From assembly GCA_963737145.1 (NCBI GenBank), contig CAVTRO010000007.1:1116001-1180000 (forward strand): 64,000 nt of DNA. Reading direction: 5' to 3'. The notes under the pieces are model-generated. The model had not been told where the DNA came from, searched no databases, and saw only the letters and a list, made by a program, of their open reading frames with translations. This document shows, piece by piece, positions 47,755 through 56,119 of this stretch; positions within the stretch are counted from its first letter, which is position 1, and each line of letters opens with the position of its first letter. The position numbers and the translations under genes were made by a program. This stretch comes from AP-15 sp963737145. GTDB taxonomy: Bacteria; Pseudomonadota; Alphaproteobacteria; ATCC43930; CGMCC-115725.

Positions 47755-49194
47755 TCAGCCCTGCAGCATCCGGCGCAACAGCTCGACATCCTCGGCGAGC
47801 GACGGGTCGGTGCGCATCAGCTCTTCGATCTTGCGCACCGCATGCATGACGGTGGTGTGATCACGGCCGCCAAACTTGCGGCCGATTTGTGGCAGCGAAC
47901 GCGTCGTCAGCTGCTTGGCGAGATACATCGCGACCTGACGCGGCCGGGCGACGGCGCGGGCGCGGCGGTCCGAGGTCATCTCGCCCAATTTTATATTGAA
48001 GTGTTCGGCGACCTTTTTCTGGATTTCGTCGATAGAAACGCGCCGCTCGTGCGAGCGAAGCAGATCGTGCAGCACCTCTTGGACGCTCTCCAGCGTGATA
48101 TCGCGCCCGACCAGCTGGACGTGAGCGGCGATTCGGTTCAACGCCCCCTCGAGGTCTCGAACATTCGAGGCGATCTTGTGGGCCAGAAACTCCATCACCT
48201 TTGGCGGAATCCGCAGGCCGCCTTGCTCCGCTTTCGACTGCAAAATTCCCAGCCGCAATTCATAAGTGGTCGGATGCAGATCGGCGACCAGGCCCCAGCC
48301 GAGCCGGGATCTCATGCGCTCTTCCATACCTTCGAGGTCGGAGGGCGATTTGTCGGCCGAAATCACGATTTGCCGGTTCTCGTCGACTAGAGCGTTAAAG
48401 GTGTGGAAGAATTCTTCCTGGGTCGATTCCTTGCCGATGATGAATTGCACGTCATCGATCATCAGCAGATCGACCGAGCGGAATTGTTCCTTGAAGTCCA
48501 TTGTCGACTTGAAGCGCAGTGCTCGGATAAACTGGTACATGAACTTTTCGGCCGACAGATAGATTATCTTGCGGTCGCAGGCATGCTTGCGGACGTGCCA
48601 AGCCACGGCGTGCATCAGATGTGTCTTGCCGAGCCCGACGCCGCCATAAAGAAACAGTGGGTTGAACGGCACCGGGTTCCCGGGACACGCACAGGCTTCG
48701 GCGACGCGGCGGGCGGCGGCGTGGGCGAGTTCGTTGGGCTTACCGACAACGAAATTCTCGAAAACAAAGCGGTGATCAAGAGCCAGGAGCTGTGCCCGGT
48801 CGTCGGCGATTTCGAGCGCCAGTACGGGTCCGGCGGAAGCAGCCAAGGCCGGAGGGGCTTCCACGACCTCATCCGGGCCGGCGAAATGATGTCCGTTTGC
48901 CGGCCTGGCAGGCACGCCGACGACGACCATGAGGCGCTTTATTTGCTCGTTCTCCGCCCGCCATAGCGCGAGAAGCCGATCCGCATAATGGGTTGCCACC
49001 CAGTCGCGCAAAAAACGCGTAGGTGCGGCGATTACCGCCTGTCCGCTGTCGACGTGCTCCAGGTTGATCGGTTGCAACCAATTCCGGAAGGCGTCCTCGC
49101 CAATTTCCGTCCTGAGCTGACCGAGAACACCGATCCACTCCGCCTCGCACGCTGCCGTCGTGTTGGTCGCATCTTGTTGAATTGCTTGCGTCAC
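47755..49194 (-). CDS. dnaA: Chromosomal replication initiator protein DnaA
   Basis: 479 residues from GTG 49194 (GGGTAGAGGG just upstream); a longer frame to 49269 lacks a ribosome site. Domain I is at 15-95 and a short variable linker at 95-135. The AAA+ domain has Walker A GGVGLGKT (184-191) and Walker B LLMIDDVQF. Domain IV carries the DNA-binding signature GGRDHTTVMHA. It binds DnaA boxes and opens the origin. rpsT lies 382 bases upstream on the same strand, the usual alphaproteobacterial neighbour. Confidence 0.97.
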   Translation of the reverse strand: MTQAIQQDATNTTAACEAEWIGVLGQLRTEIGEDAFRNWLQPINLEHVDSGQAVIAAPTRFLRDWVATHYADRLLALWRAENEQIKRLMVVVGVPARPANGHHFAGPDEVVEAPPALAASAGPVLALEIADDRAQLLALDHRFVFENFVVGKPNELAHAAARRVAEACACPGNPVPFNPLFLYGGVGLGKTHLMHAVAWHVRKHACDRKIIYLSAEKFMYQFIRALRFKSTMDFKEQFRSVDLLMIDDVQFIIGKESTQEEFFHTFNALVDENRQIVISADKSPSDLEGMEERMRSRLGWGLVADLHPTTYELRLGILQSKAEQGGLRIPPKVMEFLAHKIASNVRDLEGALNRIAAHVQLVGRDITLESVQEVLHDLLRSHERRVSIDEIQKKVAEHFNIKLGEMTSDRRARAVARPRQVAMYLAKQLTTRSLPQIGRKFGGRDHTTVMHAVRKIEELMRTDPSLAEDVELLRRMLQG

Positions 49195-49576
49195 CCCTCT
49201 ACCCCCAATCAATAGAACAGACGCAAATCCGGCCGACTGCCGGCAATACTTCGTCTTATAGAGGCGCACAATCGTGGCTCTACAACACTACTCAATACGG
49301 GAAGAGACGCCCTCCCTGTCGCTTATTACAATCGGTTAAATGCCAAGAGCTTGGACGTTTTCTTGACGCTCACCGACATTTACACGGCTTTGCCGTACTT
49401 CTGGGCACCGTTATTTAGAAGTTTACCGGTGTGGCGGATTAGTGGCAATGGGATCGAAGAAGGAACATGAGAAATAATTTTCCGATATGAGCGCCGGCGG
49501 TTCGTTCGCGCAAGAAATCCTGGTCGGGCCTCTTCTGCGGCATTCCGCCGCGGACGGGATCGGCACGATCTCTGGA
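49195..49576. other. dnaA-rpsT intergenic region, leader of dnaA
   Basis: About 380 bases with AT content above the local average, holding the dnaA promoter and leader. I searched by eye for DnaA boxes (TTATCCACA and close variants, both strands) and found none convincing. It should therefore not be called oriC from this sequence. No open frame here looks real. Confidence 0.5.
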
Positions 49577-49837
49577 TCAGAGCGCGTTGATTCGCGCTGC
49601 GAGCCGCGACAACTTGCGCGAGACCGTGTTCTTGTGGAGCACGCCCTTGGTTATCGCCCGATGCAACTCGGGCTGCGCCAGCCGAAGGGCCAACTCTGCC
49701 GTCGTCTTGTCGCCCGTTGCGATCGCCGTCTCGACCCTTTTGACAAAAGTGCGCACGCGGCTCACCCGGGCGCGATTGGTGACCGTCCGCTTGGCCGTTT
49801 GCCGGATGCGCTTTTCCGCTGATTTGTGGTTCGCCAT
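49577..49837 (-). CDS. rpsT: 30S ribosomal protein S20
   Basis: 86 residues, the normal length. It shows MANHKSAEKRIRQTAKRTVT, NRARVSRVRTFVKRVE and the C-terminal VLHKNTVSRKLSRLAARIN. It binds 16S rRNA early in assembly. It lies upstream of dnaA on the same strand, a conserved arrangement in this class. Confidence 0.97.
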   Translation of the reverse strand: MANHKSAEKRIRQTAKRTVTNRARVSRVRTFVKRVETAIATGDKTTAELALRLAQPELHRAITKGVLHKNTVSRKLSRLAARINAL

Positions 49838-50283
49838 GCAATTCGCCGTGACCGAAGGGACGAGATTTATATCGGGGGCTCGTCCGCGAGGTCAACTCGC
49901 GCGGGGTTCCGATCCGATATCAAGCTGGAAACAGAACTGATTGCGGGCCGCGCCGGCGTAGCCTGCTGATCGAGGCATTCCCCAGACCGGCACCGCTAAA
50001 GCGTCGCCATTTTGCCACTGTGGCTGAAGCAACACACTTCGATGAAAAACCTTAAACTGCATGTGGCCTCGATTGACTCTAAACCGTCGCCGGATAGTAT
50101 TTGGGAAGCGATTGTGGCCTGTGTGCTGTATCGGTCTCGAAGCGACAAGTAGTCGGCAAACGTTCGCCTTTCCGGTTCGGCGTGGGAAGGGGAGGAGGAC
50201 GTGATCGGACTTGGGCACGGGGGCGGTCGCGTTCGGGGGAGCATGGCTGCAGAATGCAATTCCAGACGGGTCGAGGGGACAAA
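49838..50283. other. Intergenic region, no gene recognised
   Basis: About 445 bases between divergent rpsT and the next gene. An in-frame extension of the following gene to 50101 is open but has no ribosome site and an Arg/Gly-rich shadow-like translation. It probably holds the rpsT promoter at its left end. Confidence 0.35.
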
Positions 50284-50739
50284 GTGGCGAAGCAGACGAA
50301 CGTTGTACCATTCCCGCTGACGGTAAGGGGGGTCCGATCAGCCGCAGATAAAGCGTCCTCGCCAGCCAGCTATGAATTCACCGAAGAGGAACTGGCTGCG
50401 CTGTGCCGGTGGTTTTCGGCCATGAAATACGCCTTTCCAGGGACGGAAGGGGTAATGATGGTTAATCATCAAGAGGCCTATTCCGCGGTCGGGCTCTACA
50501 ACCGGGCGGGAGGCGCGCCGAATTGCCTGGTCGCCAAACATCAGGTGGGCGGCGCGGCGCGATTTTTTTGGTCGACCGAATTCGACCCACCCCGTCCGAT
50601 CAACGATTTGTCCGAAATCACCGATGCTCATATTCGCGCCATTCGCCCGCCGCGCAATGAAAAGGGCTGGCTCGACCCGACCGGGTGGATGGGCGTCTAT
50701 GCATCGCGATTGATCGCAACGCAGTTCCAGCGCGTCTAG
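50284..50739 (+). CDS. Hypothetical protein, 151 aa
   Basis: GTG 50284 is favoured because GAGGGG lies about 6 bases upstream. The protein starts AKQTNVVPFPLTVRG, then has a helical ELAALCRWFSAMKYAFPG and a segment with Trp and Pro (RFFWSTEFDPPRPINDL). It is soluble, without signal peptide. I do not recognise the family. It may belong with the polysaccharide genes that follow, but the gap and lack of similarity give no support. Confidence 0.5.
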   Translation: MAKQTNVVPFPLTVRGVRSAADKASSPASYEFTEEELAALCRWFSAMKYAFPGTEGVMMVNHQEAYSAVGLYNRAGGAPNCLVAKHQVGGAARFFWSTEFDPPRPINDLSEITDAHIRAIRPPRNEKGWLDPTGWMGVYASRLIATQFQRV

Positions 50740-50875
50740 CTTTCGGCGCACCCCGTCACCCGATCGGGCTCCGGGAAAGAGGTGCCCGATCCAACGGCGG
50801 TGATCGGCCCCCCGACACTTGCTCTGATCCTCGTATCGGTAGAATACTGCACCGGATATAAAACGTACCGCGTCG

Positions 50876-52034
50876 ATGAAGTCTGCCGTACTGCTTATCT
50901 GCCTCAGCGGCGTCGCACTGGCCGGCTGTGCATATCTGCCGACTTCCGGTCCGACCGCCGGCGAGGTGATCGATCGGCGGGTGCAGGAGAATCGAGATTC
51001 GCTACGATGTCGTCGACGTTGATTCCGGGGTCGTCGCGACACTGTTGTCGCAGCCGGCAGACAGCTTTCGCGCCCGCTTCGGGAAATATGGCATGCCGGC
51101 GGCGCCAAAGATCGGGATCGGCGATGCGCTCTCCGTTTCGATCTGGGAAGCCGCGGGCGGCGGCCTGTTCGGGACGTCGCCGACCGATCACGTCTCGGCC
51201 GGTTCGCGAAGCGTGACGATCCCAGAACAGGTCGTCGGTCGGGACGGCGGGATAAGCGTGCCGTTTGCCGGGCGGGTTCCGGTGGCCGGACGGACAACTG
51301 TCGAAGTCCAGCACGAAATCGAGCGTCGTCTCGCCGAGAAGGCCATCGAGCCGCAGGTCATTGTAACGATTGCGAAGAGCGTGACGTACGCCGCAACCGT
51401 GTCCGGCGAGGTTGTCAACGGCGCGCGGGTGCCGCTCTCGGTCAACGGCGATCGCATGCTCGATCTGATCGCGCTCGCCGGCGGCGCTAAGGCGGCGGTC
51501 TACGACACCTTCGTACGGCTTTCCCGCAACGGCGTCACGGTAACGATGCCGATGGAAAGGCTCGTGTCGAACCCGGCTGAGAACATCTACGCACAGCCTG
51601 GCGACGTGCTGACCCTGGTTCGTGTGCCGCAGACCTATTCGGTGCTCGGGGCGACTGGCCAGAACGCCCAGATCACCTTCAATGCCGAGCGGATCACGTT
51701 GGTCGAAGCGCTCGCTAAAGCCGGCGGGTTGCAAGATCTGCGCTCCGATCCGACGGGCGTATTTCTTTTCCGCTTCGAGCCGTCGGCTATCGTCGCCGCG
51801 CTGAACGCTCCCCAGCTGGGCACCGGTCCCGATCAGACATCGCCGGTGGTTTATCGCCTCGATATGAGTGATGCGAACTCCTTTTTCCTTGCCCAGCGGT
51901 TTCCCGTCGAGGACAAGGACATCATCTACGTCTCCAACGCGCGGCTAAACGAGCTGCAGAAATTCTTTACGTTGTTGAATACCCTGACTGGACCTGTCAT
52001 CACCGGCATCGTCGTCAAGAACGCAGCACCATAG
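50876..52034 (+). CDS. Wza-type polysaccharide export lipoprotein, frameshifted near start
   Basis: Outer-membrane polysaccharide export protein, about 385 residues when joined. ATG 50876 starts MKSAVLLICLSGVALAGC, a lipoprotein signal with the lipidated Cys18. A one-base indel near 50991-50999 moves the rest to another frame: IRYDVVDVDSGVVATLLSQ, then IGIGDALSVSIWEAAGG (the poly_export domain) and two soluble SLBB-type domains with GDVLTLVRVPQTYSVLGATG. It forms the channel for capsule or exopolysaccharide. It is followed by heptose and glycosyl-transfer genes on the same strand. Confidence 0.85.
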
Positions 52035-52089
52035 CGTGCGGTTTCGGCATATAAGGCCAGCTAGCGCGTATCCTTTTTGAAAGGACGTC

Positions 52090-53094
52090 ATGCCGAGGGT
52101 GCAGAGCTTGTCCGGGGACGACCTAGTCGTCGTTACCGGCGGCGCCGGCTTTATCGGCTCCCATATAGTCAATCATCTGGCCGAGTTGGGATTGCGCATC
52201 GTGATCTCGGACCTTCTCGGATCCGGTGATAAGTGGCGCAACATCGCCTCGGCTCAGCTTTATGACCTCGTTCGACCCGACATGCTTTCCGAGTGGCTCG
52301 AGCGTCATCGCGGCAAAGTGGCGGCTATCGTGCACATGGCGGCGATATCCTCGACGACCGAGCCCGATATCGACCGGTTCGTTGCCCACAATATCCGCCT
52401 GACGGTGGATCTATGGGAGTGGTGCGCCGCCAATGCGACCCGCTTTATCTATGCTTCTTCCGCTGCGACCTATGGCGACGGCAGCGCCGGTTTCAGCGAC
52501 GGCCAGAGCCCTGCGGCACTGGCTGCGCTGCACCCGCTCAACGCCTATGGCTGGAGCAAGCATGTTGTGGATCGGCGGGTCGTCGAGGACGCCGTGCGCG
52601 GACGGCCCAGCCCCCCGCAATGGGCCGGGCTCAAATTCTTCAACGTATACGGCACGAACGAGGCCCATAAGGGCGACATGCAATCGGTTATCGGCAAGGT
52701 CTACCCGATAATCGAGGCCGGCGGCACTGTCACGCTGTTCAAGTCGCACAACCCCGACTATCGGGATGGCGGGCAATTGCGGGATTTTGTCTATGTAAAA
52801 GACTGTGTCGCGACGGTCGGCTGGTTATTGCAGAACCCCAAGGTGACGGGTCTGTTCAATGTCGGTAGCGGTGCCGCACGGAGCTTTCTCGACCTCGTCG
52901 ATGCGGTTGCCGCGGCGGTCGGACGTTCGCCGAAAGTCCGGTTCGTCGACACTCCCGCCGAACTGCGCGACAAGTACCAGTACTTTACCCAAGCCGACAT
53001 GACAAAACTCCGAGCCGCGGGATTCGATCAGCCGTTTCACTCTCTGGAGGACGGTGTCCGGGATTTTGTTCAATCCTTGCGGGGCGCGGGGTGA
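52090..53094 (+). CDS. hldD: ADP-L-glycero-D-manno-heptose 6-epimerase
   Basis: 334 residues. NADP-dependent epimerase that makes the heptose donor for the lipopolysaccharide core. The dinucleotide site is GGAGFIG (17-23). The catalytic pair Tyr153/Lys157 is in YGWSK. The segment LFKSHNPDYRDGGQLRDFVY is characteristic of HldD/RfaD and separates it from GalE. The glycosyltransferase start overlaps its stop (GTGA). Confidence 0.92.
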   Translation: MPRVQSLSGDDLVVVTGGAGFIGSHIVNHLAELGLRIVISDLLGSGDKWRNIASAQLYDLVRPDMLSEWLERHRGKVAAIVHMAAISSTTEPDIDRFVAHNIRLTVDLWEWCAANATRFIYASSAATYGDGSAGFSDGQSPAALAALHPLNAYGWSKHVVDRRVVEDAVRGRPSPPQWAGLKFFNVYGTNEAHKGDMQSVIGKVYPIIEAGGTVTLFKSHNPDYRDGGQLRDFVYVKDCVATVGWLLQNPKVTGLFNVGSGAARSFLDLVDAVAAAVGRSPKVRFVDTPAELRDKYQYFTQADMTKLRAAGFDQPFHSLEDGVRDFVQSLRGAG

Positions 53095-54392
53095 TCCTGT
53101 TCGACCTGTCGCGGCTGGTCTCGCGCGCCGGGCGGGAGACGCCGACGGGGATCGACCGGGTCGAGCTCGCCTATGCCGAGCATCTGGTTGCCGGCCGCAC
53201 CCCTCTGTTCTTTACGATGATGACGCCGCTGGGTGGGTTCGGCATGTTGCCGGAGGCGGTTGCTAAGGAGTATCTCGAGGCGCTTGGCGGAGTATGGCGG
53301 GAAGCTGGGTCGCCGCAGCGTATTGCACGGGCGAAGCGGCTAGCGCGAACCCTCCGCGCCGCCGCCCTCTGGCGCGGAGAACGCGCATTCCTCGGGCAAT
53401 GCGGCGCTGAGGCCGACCGCGTGGCCTATATGCTCGTCTCTCACCACCATCTCGAAAAGCGCCGCGCCATTGCCCGTTTGAAGCAGCAGGTGCGGGCGTG
53501 CTTCGTCTGCCTTATCCACGACTTGATCCCGATTGAATTTCCCGAATACGCGCTGCCCGGCCAAAACGACAAGCACCGCAGGCGGATCGAGACCGCCGCG
53601 GCGCTGGCCGACGCAGTGATCGTCAACTCGACCGTAACACGCGAAGGATTTGCGCCCTATCTGGCGCGCGCCGGCCGCGCCCCGCCCGTTGTGGTCGCGC
53701 CCTTCGGCGTCGATCCGCCCGCCGCGTTGCCGGCCCACCCGCCAGCTGTGAAGGCGCCTTATTTCGTGTGCGTCGGGACGATCGAGGCGCGCAAGAACCA
53801 TTTGCTGCTGCTCAATCTGTGGCGCCAGTTGGCGGAGGAGCTGGGCGCTGCCGTCCCCCGTCTTGTCCTGATCGGCCAACGCGGCTGGGAAACCGAAAAC
53901 GCGATCGACATGCTCGAACGCTGCCCGGCCCTGCGCGGCGTCGTCTTCGAACGCGCCAACGTGCCGGATGACGAGGCGGCGCGCCTCGTCCAGGGCGCCC
54001 GGGCATTGCTGCTGCCATCCTTCGCCGAAGGGTTCGGGTTTCCGCTGGTCGAGGCGCTGGCCCTCGGGGTCCCGGTCCTATGCAGCAATCTCGCCGCGTT
54101 GCGCGAGAATGGCGGGGACGTGCCAGAGTACCTCGATCCCCTCGACGGGCTCGGTTGGCGCAGCGCCGTTATCGATTATGCGCTGGCGGCGTCGCCGCGG
54201 CGCGCCGCTCAGCTCCGTCGCCTCTCGGGATGGCAGGCGCCGAGCTGGCAAGATCATTTCGATGTGGTCGAAGCGCTGATTGCCGACGCCCGATCGATTG
54301 GCCAATATGAGACCGAAGGTCCGCGGAGTCTTGGGCCGGAGGCCTGCCGCGAGCTCCGGTTTAACGCACGGCAGACTGCGGACATGCGCTGA
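53091..54392 (+). CDS. Glycosyltransferase, GT4 family
   Basis: 433 residues from GTG 53091. A GT-B fold enzyme with a C-terminal nucleotide-sugar half: FVCVGTIEARKNHLLLLN, VLIGQRGWE, then PSFAEGFGFPLVEALALGVP, which contains the EX7E motif of retaining GT4 transferases. The N-terminal half binds the acceptor and contains LIHDLIPIEFPEY. Overlap with hldD implies translational coupling. It probably adds a sugar to the exported polysaccharide or lipopolysaccharide; the acceptor is unknown. Confidence 0.88.
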   Translation: MILFDLSRLVSRAGRETPTGIDRVELAYAEHLVAGRTPLFFTMMTPLGGFGMLPEAVAKEYLEALGGVWREAGSPQRIARAKRLARTLRAAALWRGERAFLGQCGAEADRVAYMLVSHHHLEKRRAIARLKQQVRACFVCLIHDLIPIEFPEYALPGQNDKHRRRIETAAALADAVIVNSTVTREGFAPYLARAGRAPPVVVAPFGVDPPAALPAHPPAVKAPYFVCVGTIEARKNHLLLLNLWRQLAEELGAAVPRLVLIGQRGWETENAIDMLERCPALRGVVFERANVPDDEAARLVQGARALLLPSFAEGFGFPLVEALALGVPVLCSNLAALRENGGDVPEYLDPLDGLGWRSAVIDYALAASPRRAAQLRRLSGWQAPSWQDHFDVVEALIADARSIGQYETEGPRSLGPEACRELRFNARQTADMR

Positions 54393-54416
54393 TTTATCCT
54401 CGGGAGGGAGACGACA

Positions 54417-55280
54417 ATGGCCGATACACCGCGTCTCAATGGTGTGATTGCCGCTTTGGAGCAAGGCAAGCCCGCCTTTGTCAGTTTTTGCGCCGCCGAA
54501 ATCGGAGTGGCGCAGGCGATGAACACCGCGTCATATGACGGCGTGGTGTTCGAAATGGAGCATCGGCCGTATGACATCCGCGCCTTGCGCGACTGCCTGC
54601 AATACATGCTGGACCGCCGTCAGATCCTGCAAAGAGGGACGCTGGCTCCGGGGGTGACGCCGTTTGTGCGCATCCCGCCCAATGGCGGCGAGGCGAGCCA
54701 GTGGGTCGCCAAGCAGGTCTTGGACCAGGGCGTCTACGGGATTGTCTGGCCGCACGTCAGCACCGTCGACGAAGCGCGCAACGCGGTCACCGCTTGCCGT
54801 TATTCGCGGCCCCGCTCGGCGCAATATTTTGAGCCCGCAGGTCAGCGAGGCGATGCGCCCGCGGCGGCGGCGCGCTACTGGGGGCTGTCCCAGCAGGAAT
54901 ATTACGCCCGCGCCGATGTCTGGCCGCTCAATCCGCAGGGCGAAATCCTGGTCGCCATTATGTGCGAGGAAGTGCGCGCGATCAAAAATTTGCCGAAGAT
55001 GCTCGATGAGGTTGCAGGGATCGGGGTCGTGATCATTGGCGAAGGCGATCTGTCGCAGGACCTCGGGTTCCCGCGGCAATACGATCATCCGACGGTCGCT
55101 TCGGCAATGGACGAGATTCTCGCGATCTGCAAACAATACAACGTCCCCTGCGGACACCCGCATGTCGACACCAAGAATGTCGAAGCATTACTGGAGAAGG
55201 GCTTCCGCTATCTGATGCCGGCGCCGGTCTATTCCTACGCCGCGCTCGAGCTCGGGCGCAAAGCCTGCGGCCGCAGCTGA
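54417..55280 (+). CDS. HpcH/HpaI aldolase family protein
   Basis: 287 residues. A TIM-barrel class II aldolase of the 4-hydroxy-2-oxovalerate / citrate lyase beta type. The barrel shows GVVFEMEHRPYDIRALRDCL, VTPFVRIPPNGGEASQW, GIVWPHVSTVDEARNAV and VVIIGEGDLSQDLGFP. The metal site would use Glu and Asp in these strands. The substrate is a 2-keto-3-hydroxy acid but cannot be specified. GGAGGGAGACGAC upstream of ATG 54417 is a good ribosome site. It is 24 bases after the glycosyltransferase but unrelated in function. Confidence 0.85.
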   Translation: MADTPRLNGVIAALEQGKPAFVSFCAAEIGVAQAMNTASYDGVVFEMEHRPYDIRALRDCLQYMLDRRQILQRGTLAPGVTPFVRIPPNGGEASQWVAKQVLDQGVYGIVWPHVSTVDEARNAVTACRYSRPRSAQYFEPAGQRGDAPAAAARYWGLSQQEYYARADVWPLNPQGEILVAIMCEEVRAIKNLPKMLDEVAGIGVVIIGEGDLSQDLGFPRQYDHPTVASAMDEILAICKQYNVPCGHPHVDTKNVEALLEKGFRYLMPAPVYSYAALELGRKACGRS

Positions 55281-55316
55281 ATGGGTTACATAGCGAGATA
55301 ACCGTCCGCCCAGCCT

Positions 55317-55556
55317 TCATGGAGCGTTGGGGTCGGGGATCGGGTCGAGGGGCCAGACGGGGCGGCGGACCTTGGTGAAGAGTTCGGGGGTGTAGATCTC
55401 CGAGCACAGGGCGCCGGTGTCGACGAGCACGACCTCACGGGCGATCGGCTCGAAGGCGGCGCGGAAATGCTGCATCGATTTGACTGCGACGGTGCAATAG
55501 CGGATCGGGTCGATGCCGAGCGAGGTGAACTGGGCGAGATCGACGGCCTGGCCCGC
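55317..55556 (-). pseudogene. 3' fragment of an MlrC-type gene
   Basis: The frame ending at 55317 reads GQAVDLAQFTSLGIDPIRY, VAVKSMQHFRAAFEPIA and LVDTGALCSEIYTPELFTKV. This is nearly identical to the last 80 residues of the intact mlrC at 58050-59546. The rest of the gene is missing, the break falling at about 55556, where nadC-like sequence begins on the other strand. Confidence 0.85.
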
Positions 55557-55691
55557 GCCATTACCGAAGCCTCCGGGCCGATCAATCTCGAAACTGCCCC
55601 GATCATCGCCGCTACTGGCGTCGATCTGATTTCCAGCGGCTGGATCACGCACAGCGCCCCAATCCTCGATCTCGGCCTCGACGTCACATAG
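55554..55691 (+). pseudogene. 3' fragment of nadC (quinolinate phosphoribosyltransferase)
   Basis: The frame RAITEASGPINLETAPIIAA and TGVDLISSGWITHSAPILDL, ending at TAG 55689-55691, fits the C terminus of NadC. About 45 codons of some 280 remain. The joined ends with an MlrC fragment on the left and a DUF5681 fragment on the right show rearrangement. Assignment is from memory of the family. Confidence 0.65.
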
Positions 55692-55851
55692 CCGGCGACG
55701 CCGGAGGACGCCAGGCGAAGGTGGGCGACGCGGTTAACGTGGTCGCGGCAGACGCACTGCCCGCCGTCGGGATTGCCGGAGCGGCCCTTGGCAACCGCGC
55801 GCCCGCCCCGCACACCTGTTGCGCCTGTTTTATCAGGTCGAGATCAGGCAT
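55692..55851 (-). pseudogene. 5' fragment of a DUF5681 gene
   Basis: From ATG 55851 the frame starts MPDLDLIKQAQQV. After a shift near 55790 it continues AVAKGRSGNPDGGQ, the DUF5681 signature (KGQSGNPxGRP in intact members), then CRDHVNRVAHLRL. It stops abruptly at the nadC remnant. It is a relative of the intact gene at 23872-24366. Confidence 0.55.
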
Positions 55852-56119
55852 CGCCAACTCCATTCGATGATTTTCGCGCCCGCTCAAAGGGTACTCGATG
55901 CCCTGAGAGTACAATGCGATTATGGCGATCATGTGGTTGTCGACACCGCAAATCCCGGCAATGGGAGCCCTCAATCTGCGCCCCTTCCACCTGCTGAGGG
56001 TCGAGGTTGCTCAATCCGTTTAGCGCAGTTTGAGGCGCTCGCTCGAATATGCGGCGCGCGTGGGTTGTCTGATATAATGTGCTTAACGATAACCCGGAGC
56101 ACCGTGGGCTGCCGCAGCC

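Noticed and set aside
49195..49576. oriC call upstream of dnaA
   Set aside because: No DnaA boxes or AT-rich unwinding element could be identified by eye.
50101..50283. N-terminal extension of the hypothetical gene to 50101
   Set aside because: Arg/Gly-rich translation and no ribosome site; GTG 50284 has one.
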